Positions 43,394 through 52,007 of a stretch of 64,000 bases of DNA are shown one piece after another. How positions within the stretch are numbered: position 1 is the first letter of the stretch; the number at the start of each line of letters is the position of its first letter. Both the position numbers and the translations under genes were made by a program. The notes beneath the pieces are model-generated. The model was given only the letters and a program-made list of their open reading frames with translations, had not been told where the DNA came from and searched no databases. This stretch comes from Nocardia iowensis (GTDB taxonomy: Bacteria; Actinomycetota; Actinomycetes; Mycobacteriales; Mycobacteriaceae), in NCBI RefSeq assembly GCF_019222765.1, contig NZ_CP078145.1, positions 1,798,001 to 1,862,000 on the forward strand, in the 5' to 3' direction.

Positions 43394-43559
43394 CCCAACC
43401 CGTCGACATTCGTGGACATCTCACGACGACGCGCACGGTGTGCCGAAATTGCGACGGGAACCGGGCGGCGCGGACGCGGTCTTCGCCGTCGTGGGCTTGC
43501 GGGCGGCGACCTCGCGTTGCAGGCAGCTCGGGCATCGCGGCCCGGTCCGCAGCCCACCG

Positions 43560-43923
43560 GTCGATCGGACGGCAGCCCAGGCGCCGGGTGCTGACGCTGG
43601 TTCGCCCGATCCAGCCAGCCGGTGAGCTGGGCGTTGAAATCATCCCGGTGAAGGGTCCGGTTGGGCAGGAACGATTTGCGGCACGTGGTGCAGCGTGCAT
43701 GGCCAAGAGCAGGCCCGCCACGATCGCCATCGTGGCCGCAGGTTGCACCCACGACAGTCGGGAGTCGGATCGCAGCAACGAGATCGCCAGGAATGTGGCT
43801 GCGCCGCAGGCGAACAGAAAGGTAAGCACCCTCGCCGGACGCTGCGATTTTGGATTCGAGCACCGTCCAGTCATTGTGCGCCAACAGATCCGGGATCGTC
43901 GGGTGATCGAGGGTGAACGTGCC
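43560..43923 (-). pseudogene. Frameshifted small membrane-protein gene after the STAND ATPase
   Basis: Protein-like sequence switches frame twice on the minus strand. One frame gives FTLDHPTIPDLLAHNDWTVL from 43923. A second frame then gives two hydrophobic helices (FACGAATFLAISLL and ATMAIVAGLLLAMHA) around 43830-43690. The first frame resumes with CTTCRKSFLPNRTLHRDDFN. Two opposite frameshifts, or two sequencing errors, would explain this. No start codon is obvious; the region begins 15 bases after the STAND gene stop on the same strand. Read as a decayed or mis-sequenced gene of unknown family. I see nothing firm between 43394 and 43560. Confidence 0.45.
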
Positions 43924-43937
43924 CTTCGATGCCGTAC

Positions 43938-46900
43938 TTATGGCTGGTAGGTGAGCATGTAGGTGCCAGCTCCGCCGACGGCGCAGAGTGTGGTGGTGCA
44001 GGGGTGCCAGGCGACCCCGACAACGGGTCCGGCGAAGCGCAGGGCACAGCGACAGCGAGCGTCGGCGACTCGCCACAGCCGCACGGTCCCGTCGTTGCTC
44101 GCGGTGGCCACCAGCGTGCCATCAGGGGAGAACGCGCAGCGGTCTACCCAGCTTGCGTGGCCGGACAGGACGGCGCGTTCGGTGCCGTCGGCGACTCGCC
44201 ACAGTCGAATGGTTCGGTCGTCGCTGGTCGTCGCGAGCAGTGTTCCGTCCGGTGAGAACGCGCAGTCGTTGAGTAGATCGCTATGGCCGGTGAGCACCGT
44301 TCGTGTGGTGCCGTCGGCCACCGACCACAGGCGCACGGTGCGGTCGCTGCTCGCGCTCGCGAGCAGCGTTCCATCGGGGGAGAACGCGCAGTTTCTCACG
44401 ATGCCGGTGTGGCCGGTCAACACTGCTCGCTGGGTGCCGTCGGCAATGCGCCATAGCCGCACGGTGCAGTCGCTGCCGCTGGTGGCGATCAGCGTTCCGT
44501 CCGGGGCGAAGCTGCAGCCGCGCACTGAGCCGGTGTGGCCCGCCAGTGCTGCCTGCTGGCTACCGTCGGTCATCCGCCACAGCCGGGCCGTGTGGTCGTT
44601 GCCCACTGTTGCCAGCAGGCCGCCATCGGCGGAGAACACGCAACGGTTCACCCGACCGTCGTGGCCCGTCAGTACCTGCTGCCTGCCGGTCGCGAGGTGC
44701 CTGAGCCGCGCCGCGTATTCATCGGTGGTGGCGAGCAGGTCGCCGTCCGGGGAGAACGTGCAGGTGTTCACCCGAAGACGGCCGGTCAAGGCGGTGACCT
44801 CAGCGCCTGTGGTGACCTGCCAGAGCCGGGCGGTCTGGTCGTTACCGGTTGTCGCCAGCAGGGCGCCGTCTGGAGAGAAGGCACAGCCCCACACCCAGCT
44901 GGTATGGCCGGTCAGTGCTGCGCGCTCGACGCGTGAGGCAATCTGCCACAGTCGCACTGTCCGCCAGCTCGTAGCCGCGACCAGTGCACCGTCGGGAGAG
45001 AACGCACAGCTCCACACCCGCTCATGGTGACCGATCACTGCCCCGCACGGCGCCGCGTCGGCGACACGCCACAGCCGCACCGTCCCCTCGTCGTCACCGG
45101 CGGCCAACAGCTCGCCATCCGGCGAGAAGGCGCAGCACCACGCCCCACCTGCGTGACCGGCCAGCACGCTGTGCTCGGTGCCGTCGCCGGGCCGCCACAG
45201 CCGCACGGTGCCGTCGGTTCCTGCGGTGGCGAGCAACGTGCCGTCGGGTGAGAACGTGCAGTGTTTCACCCGGCCGGTGTGACCGGTGAGCACCGCGTGC
45301 AGGGTGCCGTCGGCCACCCGCCACAGGCGGGCGGTGCCGTCCTGGCTGGTCGAGGCGAGCAGCGCGCCGTCTGGGGAGAAGGCCACGGAGGTCACCCAAT
45401 CGGTGTGGCCGTGCAGTAGTCCTTTCGAGGTACCGTCGCTGGCCTGCCACAGCCGTACCGTTCGGTCCTCGCTGGCCGTCGCCAGCAGTGCGCCATCCGG
45501 AGAGAACGCGCACCCCCAGACACCGCCAAGGTGGTCACCGAGCACCCGCGCGGTGGTTCCGTCGGCGATATTCCACAACCGTGCGGTGCCGTCGTCGCTC
45601 GTCGTTGCCAACACGGTGCCGTCCGGGGAGAAGGCGCAGCTGATCACGCCGCCGATGTGGCCGGTCGACGCCGTCGCCTCGCCGAGCGCCGCCGCGGGTG
45701 GGCTGTTGGTCGTCGGCGCCGCCAGCTCCAGCCGTGGCCGGGGCAGGGTCGAGCGGTAGCGGTCAACGACATCCTCGAGTCCGGTGATACCGCGCAGCCA
45801 GCTGGCCAGGGTGGCGCCGAGCGCGGCCGGTGGGTCGATCGGGCCGAGCAGGTGCCCGATCCGGCGCAGTGCCTCCCGTAATGCGTTGGTGGTGGGTGTG
45901 TCCACGAGCGCCAGGTCGGCCTCGACCGTGACGGCCGAACCGAACCGGAGGGTTTTGGCCTCCGCCCACCGCAGATCGCTCAGCAACGCGACTAGTTCGT
46001 CGTCGCGGCCCGCGTGATGGAGGTGGTAGGGCACGTACCGCCACAAGTAGTCGGCATCGGCCGAGAGCAGCCACCATGGCGGGCAGGTGTCGGGCTCGTG
46101 GCCGGGCAATTGCCCTGCGGCCGCGTCGACCAGCCGTGAGTGCGCGGCAGCATGTTCGGTGGCGCTGCGGCGGGTCCGTAGGTAGGCGCGCATGACATCG
46201 TGCACGACCAGCCGTGGCCCTGGCGGGTCGAGCCGGTAGTCGGTCACCAGGCCCAGACTCGCCAACTCCTCGCACGACGTCTCGACCGAGCCACCGGTCC
46301 ACAACAAGCCCAGCACGGTCAGTGGGATATCGACGTCTTCAGGGAAGATGGCCAGGTCCAAGCAGCGCTGCCGGTCCGCGGGCGTGAGCAGGGCGAAGCT
46401 CGTTTCCACGGTTGCCGCCACCGCTCGGCTGCGGTCGTCGGCGCGTGCCGGGTCGAACGCTGCCGGGCCCTCGGCACTCAGCCGGTACACGATATCTTCG
46501 GCCGCCAGCTCGACTGGCTGTCCTCGGGCTATCCGGCGGCGCAGTGCGGCGTTGATCAGGTTGAGCAGCACTGGCCACCGCCCGGCTAGACTCGCCAGCC
46601 GCTCGACCATGTCCTCGGGCAGCCCGCTCACGCCGTCGGCGATCAGCTCTCGCGCCTGATCGCCGGACATGGCATCGACAGGAATGTGGGCCCCAGTCGG
46701 TGGCAGGAGATCGGGAATGCGGGTGGTGACCAGGCGCGTGCACGTGCGTCCGCCGAACCGGAACGGCCGCAGCTGACTCTCCTCCCACACGTCATCGACC
46801 ACCAGCAGCACCGGCTCGCGCGCGTCGAGCAAGCGGCCCAGCTCTGCCCCGGCGGCGTCGGGGTCCGAAATCGCCGGGCGCTCACCACCAAGGGCGGTTG

Positions 46901-47408
46901 TCAGGTCGTTGATCCGTCCGGCGAGATTCGCGCCACGGACCTCCTGCCCGAGCGTGACCCACAGCAGCCCGCCCGGATACCGCCGCTCGACCTCGCGACG
47001 ATGGCACGCCCAGGTCGCCAACCTGGTCTTGCCGAACCCGCCCGCGCCGTGCAGCCCCGTGCTCAGCCCCACCTCCGAGGTCCCCGGTGCGGTCAGTGCC
47101 GCGACGAGTCGCTCACCCAGTTCGGGACGTTCCACCATACGATCCAACGGCGGCGCCATCCACGGTCGACGCCGAACATCTGATCGGCCCGCATCGTCCG
47201 ATCGGTTCCCCGCAAGCACCAGCACCAGACCTAGCCCGGAGACCGGAAGTGCCAGAATATTTGCCCACCCGGCCACCTTGTTCACATCGTCGGTGGCCAC
47301 CGCCCACACCGGCAGCGCCACGCACACCATCAGTACGGCCAATCCGAGCAGGATCCACCCCAACCGAGCGCGCCACGACATCCCCGCCCATCGCGAACGC
47401 CGACTCAT
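43938..47408 (-). CDS. Membrane-anchored STAND (NB-ARC) ATPase with about 14 WD40 repeats
   Basis: 1,156 residues. Two hydrophobic helices at about 17-39 and 46-67 are followed by a short linker. The NB-ARC/STAND domain has Walker A GAGGFGKT (121-128), Walker B VLLVVDDVW (200-208) and a VTTRIPD sensor segment. A winged-helix/ARM-like region follows to about 580. The rest is WD40 repeats, 13 clear and one degenerate, each with the pattern GHxxxVxxCAFSPDGxLLATxSxDxTxRLW; fourteen blades would make two seven-blade propellers. This is an APAF1-like architecture. STAND proteins oligomerise when their repeats sense a trigger; here the only visible effector candidate is the N-terminal membrane hairpin. 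It may act in signalling or defence. Confidence 0.9.
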   Translation of the reverse strand: MSRRSRWAGMSWRARLGWILLGLAVLMVCVALPVWAVATDDVNKVAGWANILALPVSGLGLVLVLAGNRSDDAGRSDVRRRPWMAPPLDRMVERPELGERLVAALTAPGTSEVGLSTGLHGAGGFGKTRLATWACHRREVERRYPGGLLWVTLGQEVRGANLAGRINDLTTALGGERPAISDPDAAGAELGRLLDAREPVLLVVDDVWEESQLRPFRFGGRTCTRLVTTRIPDLLPPTGAHIPVDAMSGDQARELIADGVSGLPEDMVERLASLAGRWPVLLNLINAALRRRIARGQPVELAAEDIVYRLSAEGPAAFDPARADDRSRAVAATVETSFALLTPADRQRCLDLAIFPEDVDIPLTVLGLLWTGGSVETSCEELASLGLVTDYRLDPPGPRLVVHDVMRAYLRTRRSATEHAAAHSRLVDAAAGQLPGHEPDTCPPWWLLSADADYLWRYVPYHLHHAGRDDELVALLSDLRWAEAKTLRFGSAVTVEADLALVDTPTTNALREALRRIGHLLGPIDPPAALGATLASWLRGITGLEDVVDRYRSTLPRPRLELAAPTTNSPPAAALGEATASTGHIGGVISCAFSPDGTVLATTSDDGTARLWNIADGTTARVLGDHLGGVWGCAFSPDGALLATASEDRTVRLWQASDGTSKGLLHGHTDWVTSVAFSPDGALLASTSQDGTARLWRVADGTLHAVLTGHTGRVKHCTFSPDGTLLATAGTDGTVRLWRPGDGTEHSVLAGHAGGAWCCAFSPDGELLAAGDDEGTVRLWRVADAAPCGAVIGHHERVWSCAFSPDGALVAATSWRTVRLWQIASRVERAALTGHTSWVWGCAFSPDGALLATTGNDQTARLWQVTTGAEVTALTGRLRVNTCTFSPDGDLLATTDEYAARLRHLATGRQQVLTGHDGRVNRCVFSADGGLLATVGNDHTARLWRMTDGSQQAALAGHTGSVRGCSFAPDGTLIATSGSDCTVRLWRIADGTQRAVLTGHTGIVRNCAFSPDGTLLASASSDRTVRLWSVADGTTRTVLTGHSDLLNDCAFSPDGTLLATTSDDRTIRLWRVADGTERAVLSGHASWVDRCAFSPDGTLVATASNDGTVRLWRVADARCRCALRFAGPVVGVAWHPCTTTLCAVGGAGTYMLTYQP

Positions 47409-47640
47409 GGATACATGGTCCGCCTATCCCGGTGGCCACCAACAGGTCCCTGAGGGACCCGAAACAAATTCAGGTGGAGATCTCAAACCGTTCGCGCCTT
47501 CCCACCCTCAGGTCAATAACCATTCCCAATCCCAGCGACCGATGTCCGAAGGGGACAGACACCGGCCTCAACTACGACATCCGGCCACTGACACCGATGC
47601 ACTCACCGCCGCACCCGGATCTACTCTGCGGATCGAGCGA

Positions 47641-47809
47641 CGCTCTTTTGGATCGCTGTCTGGATGACGCGGAGTCCTTGCTCGAGCAGAGCAGTCTTGA
47701 TCCGTCGGGTGCGTTTGTGGTCGCCGCCGTTTGCGGTGTCGATCGTCAATGATCGGTCGCGGGTGTGTGGGCCGCGGGGGCTCGCCTCGACGAACAAGCA
47801 CGCGGCCCG
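47641..47809 (-). repeat. Repeat copy 1: decayed coding fragment with 48-bp perfect core
   Basis: On the minus strand this reads RAACLFVEASPRGPHTRDRS, then LTIDTANGGDHKRTRRIKTA, LLEQGLRVIQTAIQKS and a stop, an intact-looking C-terminal coding end without a start. Bases 47732-47779 are identical to 53422-53469. The family is not recognised. The flanks 47409-47640 and 47810-47882 contain nothing further I can support. Confidence 0.7.
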
Positions 47810-47882
47810 GACCGGTCGGTGAGCCAGGCGTGGCGAACCCGGGCAACGTCGCGTCCGTCCCTGAACGGGCGGGACCCCCAGC

Positions 47883-48566
47883 CTATTTGCGGCCCGCCGC
47901 CCATTGCAGGCCCCATTGGTAGGCGCGGTCGAGGTCGGCCTGGTTACCGGTGATGTATCCGACTTCGCGTTGAACGGTCAGTCCCTGCCCGGTGTTGGTC
48001 AGCAATGCGATCGCGCAGATGCGCGCGCCGGTGACCGCCGAATCCAACCGGACTTCGACCTGGGGGCCCGAGGTCGGATACATCGTGACGACTCCGTCGA
48101 CCGCGGCCCAGTTCGCCGCGCCTTCGTAAATCATCGCGAAGATCAGTACCCGCCGAAATGCTTCCGGCCGTTCGAGATTGATGTGCAGGTTCTCCCCACC
48201 GATCGCCGCACCGGTGCGGTCATCGGCGTCCAACGCGATATACGGTGGCTTGTTCAAGGCTCCGAAGCTGTTTCCCAGGGCCTGGATAACGCCCTTGGAG
48301 CCGTCGGCGAGTTCGTAGAGGCACCCCAGGTCCAGATCGATCCCGCGATCGGCGCCGGTCAGTTTCGCCAGGAATCCTTTCTTGGGTGGCGCTGCGCTGG
48401 TCCAGTTCAGGTTCACCCGCATCACGCCTTGGCGCTCACCGGATTTGGTGAGCGTGACAGTGCGCTCGGTCTTGGTGAGGGTCAGCTTGTTCAGGCTGAC
48501 CCCCGAGCCGCGCGCCGACGGCTTGGCGCCGGAGGAGTCCGGTCGCTTGTTGTAGTCGATACCCAA
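47883..48566 (-). CDS. TerD-family protein (TerA/TerD-like)
   Basis: 227 residues from TTG 48566, with GGAGAGG nine bases upstream. The central segment DRGIDLDLGCLYELADGSKG and AIGGENLHINLE carry the acidic calcium-binding pattern of TerD domains, in the variant seen in longer TerA-like paralogues. An N-terminal basic Ser/Gly extension (DSSGAKPSARGSG) precedes the domain. Ter proteins are linked to tellurite resistance, phage resistance and envelope stress through membrane-associated complexes. Pairs with the TerD gene 36 bp upstream on the same strand. Confidence 0.87.
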   Translation of the reverse strand: MGIDYNKRPDSSGAKPSARGSGVSLNKLTLTKTERTVTLTKSGERQGVMRVNLNWTSAAPPKKGFLAKLTGADRGIDLDLGCLYELADGSKGVIQALGNSFGALNKPPYIALDADDRTGAAIGGENLHINLERPEAFRRVLIFAMIYEGAANWAAVDGVVTMYPTSGPQVEVRLDSAVTGARICAIALLTNTGQGLTVQREVGYITGNQADLDRAYQWGLQWAAGRK

Positions 48567-48602
48567 TGTGTGCCGCCTCTCCAGTCGAGTCTGCGCCCGG
48601 TT

Positions 48603-49178
48603 TCAGAGGTTGACGCCGTAGTCGCGGGCGATACCGGCCAGACCTGAGGCGTACCCCTGACCGATCGCCCGGAACTTCCACTCCGCTCCGCTGCGGTAGA
48701 GCTCACCGAAGACCATGGCAGTCTCGGTCGAGGATTCCTCGGTCAGGTCATAGCGCGCCAACTCCGAACCCGTCGCACGGTCCACCACCCGGATGAACGC
48801 GTTACGCACCTGTCCGAACGATTGCTGACGGGCATCGGCATCGTAGATCGACACCGCAAAGAGAATATTGGTGATGCTCGGCGGAGTCGCGGCCAAATCG
48901 ACGTTGACGACCTCGTCGTCGCCCTCACCCGCACCGGTCAAGTTGTCGCCGAGGTGCTCGATCGCGCCTTCCGGGGAACGCAGGTTGTTGTAGAACACGA
49001 AATGCTTGTCCGACACCACCTTCCGGTCCTCACCGGTCGCGATCACGCTGGCATCCAGATCGAAATCAGCGCCGGTGGTCGAACGCGCATCCCACCCCAA
49101 ACCCACCGACACCGCCGTCAGATTCGGCGCCTGCTTCGACAGCGACACATTGCCGCCCTTGGCCAAACTCACACTCAT
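48603..49178 (-). CDS. terD: TerD-domain protein
   Basis: 191 residues, the canonical TerD length, from ATG 49178 with GGAGGAGTG upstream. Diagnostic segments are VSLSKQAPNLTAVSVGLGWD, TGADFDLDASVIA, the double-Asp GEGDDEVVNVDL loop (calcium site) and ELYRSGAEWKFRAIGQGY. First gene of a two-gene ter unit; no TerC, TerB or kinase genes of a full ter system are nearby. Confidence 0.93.
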   Translation of the reverse strand: MSVSLAKGGNVSLSKQAPNLTAVSVGLGWDARSTTGADFDLDASVIATGEDRKVVSDKHFVFYNNLRSPEGAIEHLGDNLTGAGEGDDEVVNVDLAATPPSITNILFAVSIYDADARQQSFGQVRNAFIRVVDRATGSELARYDLTEESSTETAMVFGELYRSGAEWKFRAIGQGYASGLAGIARDYGVNL

Positions 49179-49439
49179 GACTGATCACTCCTCCACTAGT
49201 CGGTGACAAACCATGCGGTCTGCCCGACCCCGGATGTCAGCACCGGGGCATATTTCGCATACCCCACACCTCCAGCATCAGTCTTCGATATGGCTAGCGG
49301 GGTCGACGCGTGTGACAAGCCGGGATCGGCTTGCTGGCCGGACAGATCGGAGGGGCATGTGACCAGCTCGTTGCTGCCTAGATCGTGGTAGTGGTGATCA
49401 ACCCATATGCGCCAGAACGAATCTCGGCGACTTGCATGA

Positions 49440-49582
49440 TGCGCCGACACACTGGCCGCAGCCATCGAATCCGCCCTCACCGACACCACCTACCGCACCA
49501 ACGCCAACCATCTCGCCGAGCACTGGCCACCGAAGACGGTGCGGGACAGGTGCTCAGCGCGGTCGAGCAACTCTGCTGCTGA
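49440..49582 (+). pseudogene. Relic of a glycosyltransferase C-terminus
   Basis: One plus-strand frame reads TLAAAIESALTDTTYRTNAN followed by HLAEH; the next frame then gives LATEDGAGQVLSAVEQLC and a stop. Joined, this matches the last helix pair of macrolide-type (MGT) glycosyltransferases. A frameshift near 49522 and the missing 5' part make it a pseudogene. The stretch 49179-49440 before it shows nothing I can support. Confidence 0.5.
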
Positions 49583-49599
49583 CCTGAGAGGGGTCAGGC

Positions 49600-49904
49600 G
49601 GGTGTGCGTCGGCTGCCATGGCTCGGGCTCGTCGCAGTCCTCGCGAAGGCCTCGCGGCGCACCGGCCAGATCGCCAATCCTTTACGCCCACTTCGAGAAC
49701 TCGGCGACCGCCATCACGATGCCAACGTTCTCGCTCACCTCGGCGACACCTACTGTGCCGTCGGCGACCCGCAGACCGCCCGCGATGCCTGGCGACAGGC
49801 CCTGGACATTCTCGACAGTATCGGCGTTGTCCGGGCCGACAAGCCTCGGCTATGTCGACGCCGACCAGCTCCGCATGAAACTCACCGACCTCGACCGAGC
49901 ATGA
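49600..49904 (+). pseudogene. Relic of a TPR-containing regulator C-terminus
   Basis: A plus-strand frame gives PLRELGDRHHDANVLAHLGD followed by TYCAVGDPQTARDAWRQALDILDSI, one and a half tetratricopeptide repeats as at the end of AfsR/SARP-type or NB-ARC regulators. After a frameshift near 49830 the neighbouring frame supplies LGYVDADQLRMKLTDLDRA and a stop. The 5' part is missing. The stretch 49905-50152 shows no gene. Confidence 0.5.
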
Positions 49905-50152
49905 GCAGTCCAGCTCCACACCGGACCACAAGCACGAACACCACACGGGCGCTCGGCCGTGACCTGCCTGCTCTTGTGGTCAACGACATTGGCCCGTCCG
50001 CCATTGCGGATCTGCATCTCCCACTCGGATCCGGGCCGAGTACGCCCGACGGCGCGAACACCTGTGCCTTGTATCTTCGGCGAGGTGACCTGGTCTTCGG
50101 CCGAAGGCATGTCCCCGATCGCCACGTCTATTTCCGTGACATCGTCGGCTGG

Positions 50153-51145
50153 TCATGGATCGGAGCGGTCTGCCAGCGCGGATTGTGATTGTGCTGCCTG
50201 CAATGCTCGGAACTCGGTTGGTGAGGTACCGAAAGTCGTCCGGAAGGCGCGGGCGAAATGGGCTGGGCTGCTGAATCCCCATCGGGCCCCGATCCAACTC
50301 ACCGGCTGATCGCGCATCGTTGGGTCGAGCAGGTCATGGCGGCACCGATCCAGGCGTCGGCGGCGGATCCAGTCGGATACACCGGACTGCTGGGATTCGA
50401 ACAATGTGTAGAGATTGCGGAGCGAGATGTGGTGTGCGGCCGCGATAGCGGCTGGTGAAAGCTCGGGGTTGGGCAGCTCGCGTTCGATGAACCCGAGGAT
50501 GCAGGCCAGCAGTGCTTGCCGTCGGGAGTCGACGGGCACGGCATCGGTTCGATCGAGGCGAGTGGCGACTGCCATGGCAACGAGGTCGAGCAGGGCCGCG
50601 GCGGCGCGGGTTCCGTCGAGTCCGTCGCAGGATGCTCCCTGACGGGCCAATTGCAGGATGAGTGGGCTGACCAGAGCGCCGACACCTTGGTTGGTCGAGA
50701 TCGCGAGTGCAGCGGCCTCAGCTATGTCGGATTCGGGGATCGGAAGCAGCGCCCGGGGAAAGATGAGGGCGACGAACCGGATGTCGGATGAGCAGGACCA
50801 GTGGCAGGGACGGGACATGTCGACGAACGCGAACCGCCCTGGTTGCAGTATGGTCTGCCGGTCGTTCTGCTCGAGCATCAGGTGTCCGCGCACTTGGATG
50901 TCGAGCTTGCAGTGTTCGGGATCCGACCGGCGGATCAGCTGGGGTGTGCGAAACCCGTCGCCTGCGGGCAAGGTCACATCCAGCACCTCGGCCGCTCCGA
51001 CTGGGCTGGCCTCGATCCGTGCGTCGAAGTCGTGATTGGGGAATCGGACGTCGATCGGCGTCAGCAATTCGTGCATAGCATGCTGGCAGTACTCTTGCCG
51101 AGCGGCGACCGGCTCGTCGGCTGCGTGGAAGATCTTGGTGCCCAT
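50153..51145 (-). CDS. AraC-family transcriptional regulator
   Basis: 330 residues. The N-terminal part matches the AraC_binding_2 sensor type (IQVRGHLMLEQNDRQTILQP, GRFAFVDMSRPCHW). The C-terminal double helix-turn-helix reads LSPAAIAAAHHISLRNLYTL and WGFSSPAHFARAFRTTFGTS, the latter being the AraC signature. These regulators resemble those controlling feaR/nitrilase-type catabolic genes. No obvious target is adjacent; the 418-bp gap after its start (51146-51563) contains no supported gene and may hold its promoter. Confidence 0.87.
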   Translation of the reverse strand: MGTKIFHAADEPVAARQEYCQHAMHELLTPIDVRFPNHDFDARIEASPVGAAEVLDVTLPAGDGFRTPQLIRRSDPEHCKLDIQVRGHLMLEQNDRQTILQPGRFAFVDMSRPCHWSCSSDIRFVALIFPRALLPIPESDIAEAAALAISTNQGVGALVSPLILQLARQGASCDGLDGTRAAAALLDLVAMAVATRLDRTDAVPVDSRRQALLACILGFIERELPNPELSPAAIAAAHHISLRNLYTLFESQQSGVSDWIRRRRLDRCRHDLLDPTMRDQPVSWIGARWGFSSPAHFARAFRTTFGTSPTEFRALQAAQSQSALADRSDP

Positions 51146-51563
51146 GGCATGCCTCGCCGTACGATCAGCGTCTTGGGATATGGATTATAGGCCGATCGTG
51201 CGAGTCCGTTAGGCGCACCGGCGCTCTTCGCGGCCCGCCGGTTTCTCCGTCTTGCTGGTTGTCGGTATGCGGCCCGTTGCTGATGTGTGTTGTCGCACGG
51301 TGGGCCGTGGGTGTCCGCACCGCGGTCCTCGATCACGTACGCAGACACGCTGATCGAGTTTGTGGCGTGGCTGTTGTGCAGGATCAGTCAAGAAGTGTGC
51401 GTGCTGTGCATAGCGGATTCGACGTCGTGCGAGAGATATTGAGGCATCCGCTGTTGCGAAGGGAAGGAGCTGTAGCGACGCGGGAGCACGCCGACCGGAG
51501 ATGTAGAAGTCTGCCCGGCTGTCAAAAGTCTCCCAGGCCCTTCCGGCTGAGGAGAGTGAGCAC

Positions 51564-51647
51564 ATGTTCAACAGGAAATACAACATCCCCTTAACCGTCG
51601 GATGGCTGGTTGCAATTCTCTTCTCGGCCTGCGGTATCGCCGGTTAG
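51564..51647 (+). CDS. Possible 27-residue membrane or lipoprotein-like peptide
   Basis: ATG 51564 is preceded by GAGGAGAG at about eight bases, a better ribosome site than many long genes here have. The peptide begins MFNRKYNIPLTVGWLV and continues AILFSACGIAG before TAG. It has a basic start, a hydrophobic core and a Cys in a lipobox-like position, so it may be a tiny lipoprotein, a leader or a truncated lipoprotein gene. It lies 93 bp before the type VII-like pair. Short length limits certainty. Confidence 0.45.
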   Translation: MFNRKYNIPLTVGWLVAILFSACGIAG

Positions 51648-51740
51648 TGCGCGGGACAATATGGCGGCCGAACCATTGAGCATCCGCGTACCGCTAGCGC
51701 CGACGTTGCTTAATGAAATGCTTTCTTCTGAGGGGTACAA

Positions 51741-52007
51741 ATGATTGACAGAGCCGCGACCACTGGGTGTGGCGAGGCGGCGATCGATCGGATCGAGACC
51801 AGCGAACTGGGAGCGCTGGCGATCGAGATGTTCGACGCGGTGCGAGCGGAGGCGAAGCGCGATCACTTGGCAGGGCCGTTCGCCAGGGCGCCGATGCTGC
51901 TTAAAGACGTCGGCGCCACCTGCGCCGACGCGCGGGCGACCATGGGTTCGGCCTTTCTGAAGGGGTTCATTCCGCCGCACGACAGCGAACTCGCGGGGTA
52001 CCGATGA
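51741..52007 (+). CDS. Small helical protein, possible type VII secretion-associated partner
   Basis: 88 residues from ATG 51741, with GAGGGG six bases upstream. The middle is helical (GALAIEMFDAVRAEAKRDHL and RAPMLLKDVGATCADARATM), with no WxG motif. Size, helical content and coupling (ATGA at 52004-52007) to a WxG-containing larger protein resemble the small partner in ESX-associated gene pairs (EspC/DUF2580 or WXG100 style). No family is proven. Confidence 0.6.
   Translation: MIDRAATTGCGEAAIDRIETSELGALAIEMFDAVRAEAKRDHLAGPFARAPMLLKDVGATCADARATMGSAFLKGFIPPHDSELAGYR

Noticed and set aside
45300..45700. Repeated DNA pattern about every 123 bp, possibly a CRISPR or satellite array
   Set aside because: The periodicity is the coding sequence of WD40 repeats; units are diverged and in frame, with no spacers.
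51259..51594. 111-codon plus-strand frame before the type VII-like pair
   Set aside because: Cys/Arg/Val-rich with no domain or ribosome site, and it overlaps the better supported 27-codon frame.
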